NCBI RefSeq assembly: GCF_002287375.1
Contig: NZ_NPOA01000019.1
Coordinates: forward strand, 1 to 39,993
Direction: 5' to 3'
From: Virgibacillus profundi
GTDB lineage: Bacteria; Bacillota; Bacilli; Bacillales; Amphibacillaceae
DNA length: 39,993 nt
This document shows, piece by piece, positions 6,399 through 15,892 of this stretch. The stretch's first letter is position 1. Each line of letters begins with the position of its first letter. The position numbers were made by a program, and so were the translations under genes. Under the pieces are notes generated by a model that was given only the letters and a program-made list of their open reading frames with translations, was not told the DNA's origin and searched no databases.

Positions 6399-8285
6399 AT
6401 GGAATTAGATAAACATATTTGGAACTTAGCAGAGAACTTAAGAGGTGGAATTCCGGACTCGGATTATGCTGAATTATTTTCATTAGGAGGATTACTTTCA
6501 TATCTCAGTATAGATTCTAGATATGAAGAAATTGTAAATATACAAAAATTATTGAGAGCAGAAGCAAATGCACATAATGAATTGATGCAAATACTTCAAA
6601 AGATCGAAAACCAAATTCCTTATTTTAAAGATGTTTTTAACGAAATGAACGTAGTTAAACAGCTAGGATCTACCCAAATCACAAGGTTTTTTTATGAAAT
6701 AAACTCTATTAATTTTGATGATACAGAAAAAGTAAGTGAGTGGTTGGATCAAGCATTAAAATTAATTGCTGCAGAAAGTGGTAAATATGGAGGGGAATCA
6801 GCTACTCCTGACTCCATAAATAAACTAGCAATGGCTATTCTAAACCCAATGGAAGGTTCCCTGTATGATGGAGTTGCTGGGTATGGTGGCGGTTTATTGG
6901 AAGCACAACGAAATGCATGGAAGCAAAGCAAATCCTTAAAATTATATGGACAAGAAATTAATCCAAGTACATGGGCGATTTCGAAAATCAGACTATTCAT
7001 ATCTGGCGATGAGGAAAATCAGCTTCTCAAAGGAGACGTATTAAATCATCCAGGATTTGTAGAAAAAAACGAATTGAAAAAATTTGATTTTGTTTATATG
7101 GACGCACCATTTTCAATGAAAATCAATAACTATGACAGCTTGGTCAATGATCAATATAATCGTTTTTTTTATGGTATGCCCTCACGTTCTAACGGTGATT
7201 ATGCGTTTCTCTCGCATGCGCTTGCTTCTTTAAATGAAGATGGAAAGGCTGTTGTAGTGACAACTGTAGGTGCTTTATTTAGAGGAGGAGCAGAGGGGAA
7301 AATTAGAAACAACATTATTATGTCGGACATGATAGAAGCTGTTATTTCTTTACCATCTGGGCTTTACAACACAACAGGTATTCCAGTGAATCTGATTGTA
7401 TTTAATAAAAATAAAAGTGAATCAAGAAAAAATAAAATATTATTTATTCAAGCAAGTGAGCTGTTTACTGAGAAAGGTCGTACGAAAAGGGTTCTATCTG
7501 ATAAAGTAATCCAAAAGATAACGGATACTTTTCAAAATGGAAAAGAAATCAGTGAGTTTAGTACATTTGTTCATTACTCTGATCTAGTCGATGGTAACCT
7601 CAATGTAAATAGATATGTGTTTCAAAATGAAGTAGAAGTAGAAGGATTCGGCTCGGTGAGTTTTAATATGGAAACATTGGAAAACGTGCATACGATTCCC
7701 TTAAAAGATATAGCTACTCTGTTTAGAGGATTCAATGTTGGGTCAAAAAACAAAGAAAACTCCGACGGGAAATTTAGAATTGTAAGATTGTCTGATGTGC
7801 AAAACGGAAAAATAATGATGAACACCCTTTCGCGTTACCATATCGAAAACAACGCAAAGATTAACATGTATGAGTTACAAGAAGACGATGTTATCTTATC
7901 AATAAGAGGGAATTCCTTAAAGGCAGCGGTTGTACCAGAAGATGATGAGGATCTGTTACTGTCCCAAAACTTTATAGGTATACGGTGTAACAACAGGCTG
8001 AATCCTGATTACCTGAAAGTCTATTTAGAAAGCCCACTTGGACAATATTTATTGACCAACAAGATGTCGGGTACGGCAATTCCTACATTGAGTAAAAAAG
8101 ATATTGAGACATTAGAAATTCCACTTCCATCAATCGAAGAACAAAAACATATGATGGAACTGTATAAAGCAAAAGAAGTGTATGTGGAAAAAGAAACAGT
8201 ACGATTGGAAGAAGAATTGATGGAAATGAAAATCCAGACATATATGAAAATGGGAATCAAAGATGTATTTAGTCTAAAACAGTAA
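6399..8285 (+). CDS. N6-adenine DNA methylase-like protein fused to a single specificity (HsdS-type) domain, degenerate motifs
   Basis: A 628-aa protein built like HsdM with half an HsdS on its end. Residues about 1-130 are helical. Residues about 150-400 are the methylase domain and share 'ALFRGGAEGKIRNN' with the HsdM encoded at 9044. Residues about 430-600 resemble one target-recognition domain plus conserved coiled coil ('IPLKDIATLFRGFNVGSKN', 'LSKKDIETLEIPLPSIEEQK'). Catalytic motif IV, normally NPPY/F or DPPY/F, reads DAPF (235-238). Motif I, normally DPxxGSG, reads DGVAGYGGG (156-164). Activity is therefore doubtful: it may be a DNA-reading or regulatory paralogue, or a divergent active subfamily. 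AGGAG 10 nt upstream fixes the ATG. A half-site TRD would be expected to act as a dimer. Confidence 0.75.
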   Translation: MELDKHIWNLAENLRGGIPDSDYAELFSLGGLLSYLSIDSRYEEIVNIQKLLRAEANAHNELMQILQKIENQIPYFKDVFNEMNVVKQLGSTQITRFFYEINSINFDDTEKVSEWLDQALKLIAAESGKYGGESATPDSINKLAMAILNPMEGSLYDGVAGYGGGLLEAQRNAWKQSKSLKLYGQEINPSTWAISKIRLFISGDEENQLLKGDVLNHPGFVEKNELKKFDFVYMDAPFSMKINNYDSLVNDQYNRFFYGMPSRSNGDYAFLSHALASLNEDGKAVVVTTVGALFRGGAEGKIRNNIIMSDMIEAVISLPSGLYNTTGIPVNLIVFNKNKSESRKNKILFIQASELFTEKGRTKRVLSDKVIQKITDTFQNGKEISEFSTFVHYSDLVDGNLNVNRYVFQNEVEVEGFGSVSFNMETLENVHTIPLKDIATLFRGFNVGSKNKENSDGKFRIVRLSDVQNGKIMMNTLSRYHIENNAKINMYELQEDDVILSIRGNSLKAAVVPEDDEDLLLSQNFIGIRCNNRLNPDYLKVYLESPLGQYLLTNKMSGTAIPTLSKKDIETLEIPLPSIEEQKHMMELYKAKEVYVEKETVRLEEELMEMKIQTYMKMGIKDVFSLKQ

Positions 8286-8295
8286 GTGAAAAGTG

Positions 8296-8354
8296 TGCTA
8301 TATCGTATGCCATCATGTTCACTAAATAGTTCGTGATGGTATACATAGCAATCA
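8296..8354. repeat. Long imperfect inverted repeat before the small ORF
   Basis: 'gctatatcgtatgccatca' pairs imperfectly with 'tgatggtatacatagc' around a ~15-nt loop, directly after the methylase stop and before the ribosome site of the next gene. With no T-run it could be a processing or attenuation hairpin rather than a terminator. Confidence 0.5.
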
Positions 8355-8373
8355 AAATTAGGGGGAACTCAAT

Positions 8374-8631
8374 ATGGAAATGATGTATTGGAAGGCAGTG
8401 ATTAGATATGGACATGTAGGACGTAGAAATGATGTAAGCGTAGCTAGACACTTAATGTTTCCTAAAGGGACACAAATTTATGAAGTAATCAAAGAAATAC
8501 ATTCAATGCCGGGAACAAAAAATAATTGTATTCAATCTGTGTATGAAGTTACAGAAGAGGAATTTCTACAGGGAATGGAAGGGGAGAAAGATAATTTCTT
8601 CTTGCAAAACTTGTTTAATTTAGGTGCTTAA
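8374..8631 (+). CDS. Small conserved-looking protein of unknown function in the R-M locus
   Basis: An 85-aa protein with start ATG behind AGGGGGAA. The N-terminus 'KAVIRYGHVGRRNDVSVARH' is basic and could bind nucleic acid; the rest is acidic with a central 'TEEEFLQGMEGEKDN'. It lies 88 nt after the methylase fusion and before the regulator remnant, all on the same strand. I do not recognise a named family. Codon use and ribosome site suggest a real gene, possibly an accessory factor of the methylase fusion. Confidence 0.65.
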   Translation: MEMMYWKAVIRYGHVGRRNDVSVARHLMFPKGTQIYEVIKEIHSMPGTKNNCIQSVYEVTEEEFLQGMEGEKDNFFLQNLFNLGA

Positions 8632-8668
8632 GATGAGGGAAAGTTCTATTATATTTTATTAAATTAAA

Positions 8669-8731
8669 ATGGTGTCTGGCACCAGCAACAAAATAGTATG
8701 GTTTATCCTTTTTCGGTGTACCTAACACCAT
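8669..8731. repeat. Palindromic repeat with ggtgtctggcacc motif
   Basis: ATGGTGT at 8669-8675 and ACACCAT at 8725-8731 form the outer arms, and ggtgtctggcacc is a small internal palindrome. Related to the element at 6078-6104. Confidence 0.55.
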
Positions 8732-8758
8732 AGCAAATAGCAGAGATAAAAATGTTCT

Positions 8759-8785
8759 TATCACGACAACGTGATATCATATTAT
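8759..8785 (+). promoter_or_regulatory. Palindromic operator candidate and -10 box before the Xre-like gene
   Basis: TATCACG-ACAA-CGTGATA is a perfect 7-bp inverted repeat at 8759-8776, followed by a TATTAT -10-like box at 8780-8785, about 30 nt before the ATG at 8816. The -35 is poor, so promoter strength is uncertain. Autoregulation by an HTH protein is the simplest reading. Confidence 0.45.
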
Positions 8786-8815
8786 GTACCGGAATTAATG
8801 TTAGGGAGAGATTCA

Positions 8816-9031
8816 ATGGGAGTTAATTATAGTTAGCTTTTTAAGTTGTTAGAAGAACGAAATTTGATGACCGTTGACTTGCAAATGAAAGCAAACCTCT
8901 CTGGAAATATTACGACACGGATGAGACGTAATGAATATATTACATTAGAAAGTATCGACAAAATTTGTCGAACACTATGCCGTCATGTTAACGATATTTT
9001 AGACTTTGAATTAGAATCTATTTACAAATAG
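8816..9031 (+). pseudogene. Xre-family regulator interrupted by an in-frame TAG near its start
   Basis: ATG at 8816 follows a good ribosome site (TTAGGGAGAG) and reads MGVNYS, then TAG (8834-8836), then LFKLLEERNL and onward in the same frame to a stop at 9029. Small Xre/Cro proteins of about 65-70 aa commonly begin with a motif of the form 'YxKLxKLLxDR', so one base change (AAG to TAG) explains the stop. The rest is intact: 'MTVDLQMKANLSGNITTRMR' and 'ESIDKICRTLCRHVNDILDF'. A TTG at 8846 could restart without the first helix. The gene lies 13 nt before hsdM and was probably its regulator. Suppression, readthrough or sequencing error are alternatives to inactivation. Confidence 0.75.
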
Positions 9032-9043
9032 GGAGGAAAAGAA

Positions 9044-11605
9044 TTGATTACATCAGATGATATTAAAAGAAGATTATGGGATGGTGCGAATGATCTTAGA
9101 GGGTCAATGGATGCCAGTCGTTATAAAGATTATATGTTAGGGTTAATGTTCTATAAATTCCTTAGTGATAAAACACTTGAAACATTTAAAACAACGAGCG
9201 GTGTAAAAGGAAAAGAGGAAGATGTTGTTCAAGCGTATGAAGAGGCGTATGAAAACTACGGAGACAATCTCACGCAAATGATTCAAAATGTCCTTGGCTA
9301 TTATGTTTTACCGAAACACCTATACCAGACCTGGTTAAAAGATATTCGTGAAGGCGCATTTGAATTGGAGAAGGTAACCGAGAGCTTGCAAAGCTTTGAA
9401 CGTACTGTAGCTACAACTGGAGATATCGATGATTTTAAAGGACTATTCGCTAGCTCTACGATTGATTTAACAGACACTGCTTTAGGTAGTAACTTGAACG
9501 CTCGAAGTAAGAATATTCGTAAACTAATTGAATTATTTGCTGATTTAAATATGGTTACCCTTCAAAAAGGCGATGTATTAGGAGATGCTTACGAATATTT
9601 AATCGGACAGTTTGCGATGGAATCAGGAAAGAAAGCAGGTGAGTTCTATACCCCACGACAAGTAAGTGAAGTCATGGCACAAATTGTTGCCAAAACGACA
9701 GATATAAACTCGATTTATGACCCTACGGTTGGCTCGGGTTCCTTGCTTTTAACCGTTAGTCGTCATTTAACAGAAGATAACCGCAAAGATCTCCATTACT
9801 ATGGACAAGAAAAAAATACAGCTACATATAACCTAACTCGAATGAATTTATTATTACACGGTGTTCGACCGGAAAAAATGACGGTGAACAATGGCGATAC
9901 ATTAGGCCAAGATTGGCCTGAAGATCCTGAACGCCCAAATGAAGGTGTTCAGTTTGATGCGGTCGTGATGAACCCACCTTACTCACTTAAAAATTGGAAT
10001 CAGGAAGAATTAAAAGTAACTGACCCACGTTTTGAGGTTGCTGGGGTTTTACCACCAGATTCTAAAGGCGATTATGCCTTTTTATTACATGGTTTATTCC
10101 ATTTAGGTCAAGAAGGTACGATGGCAATTGTACTTCCACATGGTGTGTTATTCCGCGGTGGTGCTGAAGGGGAAATCCGTAAACGATTATTAGATAAAAA
10201 TTATATTGATACAGTCATTGGGTTGCCAGATAAATTGTTTACAAATACAGGCATTCCTGTAACTGTGATGATTCTGAAAAAGAACCGAGAGTTAAATGAT
10301 CCTGTACTCATGATTGATGCATCTAAATCCTTTGTAAAAGAGGGAAAGCAACACGTTTTACAAGAGAAAGATATCGCTAAAATTGTTGACACATATATCG
10401 AGCGCACAAGTGAACCAGGATATAGCTATCAAGTAACGAAAAAAGACATCAAAGAAAATGAATATAACTTAAATATTCCACGCTATATTGATGTAGTAGA
10501 AGAAGATATCGCTCATGACGTTGATGGACATTTATATGGTGGCATCCCATTAAGTCAAATAAAAAAACTAACTGTGTTACACGATATGACGAAAGATGTT
10601 TTATATGATGCCCTTACCGAGGTACGTCCAGGCTATGTGGAAGTAACACAAGACGTTCAAGAATTGACAGAAAAAGTGTTATCACATGAAAACGTCCAAA
10701 ATCAAATTAAAGCACTAACAGAAGTAACGAAAGTCTATATGGCTACCTATTGGGAAAAACTAAAAGCAGTGCCTGATGTGAATGCGATTGAACCGTTAAA
10801 AGAAGAAATGTTAACGGAAATGAAACAGTTATTAAAACAATTTAATCACGTTAGTACGTATGCTGGTTATCAAATTATTGCAGAGTTATGGGGAAATACA
10901 CTTTCCGAAGATACAGAGAAAATTGTGATTAGTGAATTCTACACAGTCGGAAAAACACGTGAAGCGAATATGGTTACAAAAGGTTCTGGTAAAACGAAAC
11001 GTACAGAACAAGATGGCTGGTTAGGCGCAATTGTTCCAAACGAACTCATTTTAAAGGAGCTCTATACAGAAGAATTAAATGATGTAGAAACTAAAAAAGA
11101 TGCTTTAGCAGGCCTAAATGATGAAATAAATGAACTCGTTGAAGCAGCAAAAGTAGAAGAAAGTGAAGAAGCGGAAGCATTAGGTGATGCATTAAATGCT
11201 AGAGAAGACGACTTTACTTTATCAGCCGTAAGAGCAGAAATAAAGAAAGTTGTGAAAGATACGGATGAATATGCTTTATTAGACAAGGTTAGAAAACTAT
11301 TGGATGAAAGATCATCTTTAAACAAAGCAATTAGAGAAAAAGACAAAGCATTAACTGAACAAGTCGAAGAAAGAATTGCAAACTTAACCCGTGAAGAAAT
11401 CGATCAACTTATGTATAAAAAGTGGTTTGGTCAATTAATAGGAGACATCACAAAACTTGTAGAAGTACCTCTAAAAAATGAAATTGATACTTTGAAAGAA
11501 TTAAAGGAAAGATATGCTGATACATTAGAAACCATTGAAGAAGAAAGTAAATCACTAGAAGCACAATTTGAAGCAATGCTGCAAGAACTGGTGGTGACAG
11601 AATGA
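9044..11605 (+). CDS. hsdM: Type I restriction-modification methylase subunit HsdM (extended)
   Basis: Adenine-N6 methylating subunit of the type I complex. The N-terminal HsdM helical domain starts 'IKRRLWDGANDLRGSMDASR'. SAM-binding motif I is DPTVGSGSLLL (about 226-236), catalytic motif IV is NPPYSL (about 309-314), and between them lies the signature GEFYTPRQV. At 853 aa it is about 300 residues longer than EcoKI HsdM (529 aa): after about residue 520 it carries a long charged, coiled-coil-like tail ('ELVEAAKVEESEEAEALGDA', 'LKELKERYADTLETIEEESK'). The start is TTG, fixed by GGGAGG 7 nt upstream. Its end overlaps the hsdS start by 4 nt, so translation is probably coupled. Confidence 0.93.
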   Translation: MITSDDIKRRLWDGANDLRGSMDASRYKDYMLGLMFYKFLSDKTLETFKTTSGVKGKEEDVVQAYEEAYENYGDNLTQMIQNVLGYYVLPKHLYQTWLKDIREGAFELEKVTESLQSFERTVATTGDIDDFKGLFASSTIDLTDTALGSNLNARSKNIRKLIELFADLNMVTLQKGDVLGDAYEYLIGQFAMESGKKAGEFYTPRQVSEVMAQIVAKTTDINSIYDPTVGSGSLLLTVSRHLTEDNRKDLHYYGQEKNTATYNLTRMNLLLHGVRPEKMTVNNGDTLGQDWPEDPERPNEGVQFDAVVMNPPYSLKNWNQEELKVTDPRFEVAGVLPPDSKGDYAFLLHGLFHLGQEGTMAIVLPHGVLFRGGAEGEIRKRLLDKNYIDTVIGLPDKLFTNTGIPVTVMILKKNRELNDPVLMIDASKSFVKEGKQHVLQEKDIAKIVDTYIERTSEPGYSYQVTKKDIKENEYNLNIPRYIDVVEEDIAHDVDGHLYGGIPLSQIKKLTVLHDMTKDVLYDALTEVRPGYVEVTQDVQELTEKVLSHENVQNQIKALTEVTKVYMATYWEKLKAVPDVNAIEPLKEEMLTEMKQLLKQFNHVSTYAGYQIIAELWGNTLSEDTEKIVISEFYTVGKTREANMVTKGSGKTKRTEQDGWLGAIVPNELILKELYTEELNDVETKKDALAGLNDEINELVEAAKVEESEEAEALGDALNAREDDFTLSAVRAEIKKVVKDTDEYALLDKVRKLLDERSSLNKAIREKDKALTEQVEERIANLTREEIDQLMYKKWFGQLIGDITKLVEVPLKNEIDTLKELKERYADTLETIEEESKSLEAQFEAMLQELVVTE

Positions 11606-12786
11606 TGGGAGAGAAGAAGTTAGTACCGAAGAGAAGGTTTGCTAATAGTACTTCAAATAAATCAAATGTTTGGAGAGCTGTTGACTTAGGAAGTATAGCT
11701 AATATAACAAAGTTAGCAGGCTTTGAATTTACGAAGTATGTAACATATTCAAATGAAGGTAAAATCATAGCATTACGTGGTTTAAATGTTAAGGATAACA
11801 AAATAATATTAGATGATGTTAAGTATATTGATAAAAGTGATTTTTCAAAATTAAGTCGTAGTAAACTATTTAAAGATGATTTATTGTTTACTTATGTTGG
11901 TACAATTGGTGAAATGGCGATAATACCTATAAATGATAAGTATTATTTGGCACCAAATGTCGCACGAATTAGACTTGAAGAACAACATGATGCAAACTAT
12001 TTAGCACAACTAATAGGGAGTAATATATTTTATAAGAGAACTATTTATCCACTAATTGCTACATCATCCCAACCAGCATTAAGTATGGAAAACATCAGAA
12101 AATTTGAAGTGACTGTACCTGCATATAAAGAACAACAAAAAATCGGGGAGTTTTTTAAGATTTTAGATGAAAGAATTGCCAATCAAGAACGAAAGATTGC
12201 TAAAGTAAAGGCATTAAAGTCTGCTTATTTAACTGATATGTTCCCACAAGAAGGAGAAACCATACCGAAAAGAAGATTTAAAGAGTTCAATGGTGAATGG
12301 GAAAATAAAACATTGGGCGAAATATTAGATGTTAATTCTGGTAGAGATTATAAGCATTTACAAAAAGGTAATATACCTGTTTATGGCACTGGTGGTTACA
12401 TGCTATCAGTAAATGATAAATTATCAGAAGTTGACGGTATTGGTATTGGGCGAAAAGGAACAATAGATAATCCCCAGTATTTAAAATCTCCATTTTGGAC
12501 TGTAGATACTTTATTCTATATGACTCCCAGATATAAGGAGGATTTATATTTTTTGTTTTCTAAAAGTAAAACAATAAAGTGGCGAGAAATGGATGAATCG
12601 TCAGGTGTTCCTAGTTTATCAAAGAATACAATAGAAGAAATTAGTTTAGCTATACCATCTTATATTGAACAACAAAAAATTGGCACATTCTTCAAAAACT
12701 TAGATGACCAAATTACAACTGAAGAAAAAAAGCTAGAAAAGCTAAAGAAAACGAAAGAGGCTTATTTAGAAGAGATGTTTGTATAG
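11602..12786 (+). CDS. hsdS: Type I restriction-modification specificity subunit HsdS
   Basis: DNA-recognition subunit, 394 aa, with the normal two-fold repeat: TRD1 (about 20-175), conserved helix 1 ('KEQQKIGEFFKILDERIANQ'), TRD2 (about 210-345, starting FNGEWENKTLGEILDVNSG), and conserved helix 2 ('IEQQKIGTFFKNLDDQITTE'). The two conserved regions are clear duplicates of each other. The ATG overlaps the hsdM stop. The recognition site cannot be deduced from sequence alone; expect a bipartite site read by the two TRDs. Length is normal and no frameshift is seen. Confidence 0.93.
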   Translation: MMGEKKLVPKRRFANSTSNKSNVWRAVDLGSIANITKLAGFEFTKYVTYSNEGKIIALRGLNVKDNKIILDDVKYIDKSDFSKLSRSKLFKDDLLFTYVGTIGEMAIIPINDKYYLAPNVARIRLEEQHDANYLAQLIGSNIFYKRTIYPLIATSSQPALSMENIRKFEVTVPAYKEQQKIGEFFKILDERIANQERKIAKVKALKSAYLTDMFPQEGETIPKRRFKEFNGEWENKTLGEILDVNSGRDYKHLQKGNIPVYGTGGYMLSVNDKLSEVDGIGIGRKGTIDNPQYLKSPFWTVDTLFYMTPRYKEDLYFLFSKSKTIKWREMDESSGVPSLSKNTIEEISLAIPSYIEQQKIGTFFKNLDDQITTEEKKLEKLKKTKEAYLEEMFV

Positions 12787-12802
12787 GGGAGGAGGTACAT
12801 AC

Positions 12803-15800
12803 ATGAGTAATGGACGTAAGAATGCGGCAGAGAAAGCTTTTCAAGATAAATTCGTGAATAAATTACAACAATATAAATGGAATGCACCAGATTTTCTTGA
12901 CGGGAACAAACAAAAAGTAACTGTACAAGATTTAGTCAATCATTGGCGCAAGGAACTGAATCGTATGAATGCGGATGTCTTGGAAACTGTTCCTTTAACA
13001 GACAATGAATTTGCGCAAGTAATGAACAAAGTATCTCGAATTGATAATAGTTATGAAGCTGCAAAGATATTAGCAATGGAACAATCGACAGGGAAAATTG
13101 ATGGCATTTATCGAGATTCTCATCCAGACGTTACACGTGAACAAATTACATTGACAATCTTTAAAAAAGCACAAGTGCGCGGTGGAGATTCGAGCTATAA
13201 AATCGCCAGAGAAGTAGAATCACCGAACGGAAATCGCTTTGATATTGTTTTACTCATTAATGGTCTTCCGCTGATTAACATTGAACAAAAGCGTACAGAT
13301 AAGACGCTCGAAGAAGCATATAATCAGTTTAAACGTTATTATGCAGACGGTGAGTATGTGAATAATTTCATGGCATTTTCCCAAATGATGGTGATGACGT
13401 CAGAAATAGCTACTCGTTACTTTGCTACACCAAAGTCGATTCAAGCATTTAATCCAAGTTTTGTTTTTCATTGGGCAAACAAGGATAATCAAGCCATTAA
13501 TCATTGGGAAGAGGTGATTGGCCACTTCCTAATGATTCCGATGGCACATCAAATGGTTGGTGATTATTTAGTTATTGATGAAGCAAAAGAAGAGGAAAAT
13601 CGGAAGCATATGTTACTCCGCTCTTATCAAGTACATGCATTGCAAGCTGTCGAAGGTGCGGCACTTGGGTGGGACAATGAAGATAAAGTTCCTCATGGTG
13701 GCTTTGTTTGGCATACAACAGGTTCAGGGAAAACGATCACGAGTTTTAAAACAGCTTTATTTTTATCAACGCGAGCAGGCTTTGATAACGTTGTATTCTT
13801 AGTAGATAGAAGGGAACTCGACAGTCGTACAAGCGATAATTTTAAATCATATGCACAATATGAGTCAGTAACCGTTGATGATACAGCGCACACCTATCAA
13901 TTACGTAAACTGTTATCAGCTGCTAGTACAGGTATTGTTGTCACGACAACGTTTAAATTAAATAATCTTGTGAAAGATTTAGTCGAAGCAAAGGATGAAA
14001 GTTTAGCAAATAAAAAAATTGTTTTTATCATTGACGAAGCACACCGAACGACAATGGGCGACATGATGGTAACGATTAGAAATTACTTCCGGAAGAATGG
14101 TCTATTTTATGGATTTACTGGAACGCCTTTATTTGACGAGAATAATATTACAGGAATGATTAATGAAAAAAGTGAACTCATCGATACGACGGAAAAGCTT
14201 TTTGGACCAGAGTTGCATACTTATACGATCGATGAAGCAATTGCAGATAAAAACGTATTAGGCTTTCATGTTGACTATATAAATACTGGTGAATTTGAGA
14301 GTTATGATACATTGCGAGAGCAAATTGTTGAATATAAACTAGCTGAACAACCGGATGCACCGAAAAGAAAGCTAGAACGACAAGTATATGAACTTTCTGA
14401 GTTAGAAGTAGAAAAGGAAGCAAAAAAACGTAAAATACTATTTTATCATGATGAGACCCATATCCCGAGAGTGGTAGAGGAGATATTAAACAACTGGGAA
14501 TACCAATCACAGCAGAAGTTATTCAATGCAATTTTAACGGTTAAATTTAAACATCGTGTCATCGCTTACTATGAAGAGTTTAAAAAACAATTAGCTGAAC
14601 GAGATGATATTGCCATTAACGTAGCAATGACATTTAGTTTTGGAACAGATGCAGATACAGAACCTACCGACCCAGAACTAATTAAAACAATGTTTAAAGA
14701 TTATGCTGTTTTCACTGGTATTGAATATGCATATGGTGATAAACGGCGCGGGGAAGACGCATATTATGAAGATGTCGTAGAACGAGCAACACGTGGTGGA
14801 AGTGGTCGGAATCCGAAGAATATTGACCTTGTCATTGTTGCGGATCAGCTTCTAACAGGCTATGACTCTAAATTTATTAACACGTTATATGTGGACCGTT
14901 CTCTTGCCTTACAGGGATTAATTCAAGCATATTCACGGACGAACCGCATTTATGGCAAAGAGAAGGAATTCGGTTCGATTGTTAACTTTCAATACCCAAG
15001 AACTACAGAACAAACAGTAAATGATGCCTTGATTTTATATGGTAGTGGTGGGAAGAGTAGTAAAGCAATTGTAGAGCCTTATCCTATAGCGGTTGATGAA
15101 TTCGTTAAATCCTCACAAGATGTGATCGAAATATTACAAGATCCTACTGCATGGCAAGCATTAGAAAAAGACGAAGAGGCGAAAGAAAACTTTGTTAAAG
15201 CTTTTAAAATGGCAAACGGTCAGTTAAATACGATTCAACAATATTATGAATTTGCTTGGGTAGACGAAGCGTTTGGTATAACAGAGCATGAGTGGATGCG
15301 TTATGTCGGTGCATATCGTAACGTAACAAGAGACGATAATCCGGACGATGATCCAGAAGACTTACCAGTATTACCTTTAGGCGAAGCAAAGCTAGCAGGC
15401 ACACAAAAAATTGATGCATATTATATTATTCAATTAATCGGAGATAAAGCCACTTCAACTGATGGGAAACAAACAGTTGATGGAGAAACATTACGGATTG
15501 TTTACCAACATATTGAAGAATTAAGTAATCTGGGTGATTTTGAACAAGCGGAACTATTGAAGCAATTTGTTGAAAAGGAATTAAAACCTGGAAATGTATC
15601 GAGTGACGTGAACTTTGATGAAGCATATGAAGAATGGAAACGAAGCAAGCTACGCAAAGAAATTTATCAGATTTCGGCGAAGTGGGGCATCGATGAAGTC
15701 ATCTTTGAAAAATCAGTAGAATCCTATTCCATTGCTAACCCAAAGGAAATTCCTTATATTGATGACATCACGAGAACAGTAAACTACGATTCCATTAAAC

Positions 15801-15892
15801 ATCAGAAGACCAGCAATCAATTAGAGCATAATATGGAACTATTGAAAGTATTACCAGAGATTGTGCCGAAGTTGAAGAGAAAGTTTAAGTAA
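12803..15892 (+). CDS. hsdR: Type I restriction endonuclease subunit HsdR
   Basis: Motor and nuclease subunit, 1029 aa. The N-terminal PD-(D/E)xK nuclease is visible as GNRFDIVLLINGLPLINIEQ followed by KR (about 143-165). The SF2 translocase has Walker A HTTGSGKT (about 303-310), a DEAH box DEAHR (about 411-415), and motif VI QAYSRTNR (about 708-715). The C-terminal helical region should dock to HsdM/HsdS. I chose ATG 12803 because GGGGAGGAGG lies just upstream; an open frame extends back to 12779 but without a ribosome site. It is cotranscribed with hsdM and hsdS. All key motifs are present, so the system is probably active if methylation is regulated correctly. Confidence 0.94.
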   Translation: MSNGRKNAAEKAFQDKFVNKLQQYKWNAPDFLDGNKQKVTVQDLVNHWRKELNRMNADVLETVPLTDNEFAQVMNKVSRIDNSYEAAKILAMEQSTGKIDGIYRDSHPDVTREQITLTIFKKAQVRGGDSSYKIAREVESPNGNRFDIVLLINGLPLINIEQKRTDKTLEEAYNQFKRYYADGEYVNNFMAFSQMMVMTSEIATRYFATPKSIQAFNPSFVFHWANKDNQAINHWEEVIGHFLMIPMAHQMVGDYLVIDEAKEEENRKHMLLRSYQVHALQAVEGAALGWDNEDKVPHGGFVWHTTGSGKTITSFKTALFLSTRAGFDNVVFLVDRRELDSRTSDNFKSYAQYESVTVDDTAHTYQLRKLLSAASTGIVVTTTFKLNNLVKDLVEAKDESLANKKIVFIIDEAHRTTMGDMMVTIRNYFRKNGLFYGFTGTPLFDENNITGMINEKSELIDTTEKLFGPELHTYTIDEAIADKNVLGFHVDYINTGEFESYDTLREQIVEYKLAEQPDAPKRKLERQVYELSELEVEKEAKKRKILFYHDETHIPRVVEEILNNWEYQSQQKLFNAILTVKFKHRVIAYYEEFKKQLAERDDIAINVAMTFSFGTDADTEPTDPELIKTMFKDYAVFTGIEYAYGDKRRGEDAYYEDVVERATRGGSGRNPKNIDLVIVADQLLTGYDSKFINTLYVDRSLALQGLIQAYSRTNRIYGKEKEFGSIVNFQYPRTTEQTVNDALILYGSGGKSSKAIVEPYPIAVDEFVKSSQDVIEILQDPTAWQALEKDEEAKENFVKAFKMANGQLNTIQQYYEFAWVDEAFGITEHEWMRYVGAYRNVTRDDNPDDDPEDLPVLPLGEAKLAGTQKIDAYYIIQLIGDKATSTDGKQTVDGETLRIVYQHIEELSNLGDFEQAELLKQFVEKELKPGNVSSDVNFDEAYEEWKRSKLRKEIYQISAKWGIDEVIFEKSVESYSIANPKEIPYIDDITRTVNYDSIKHQKTSNQLEHNMELLKVLPEIVPKLKRKFK

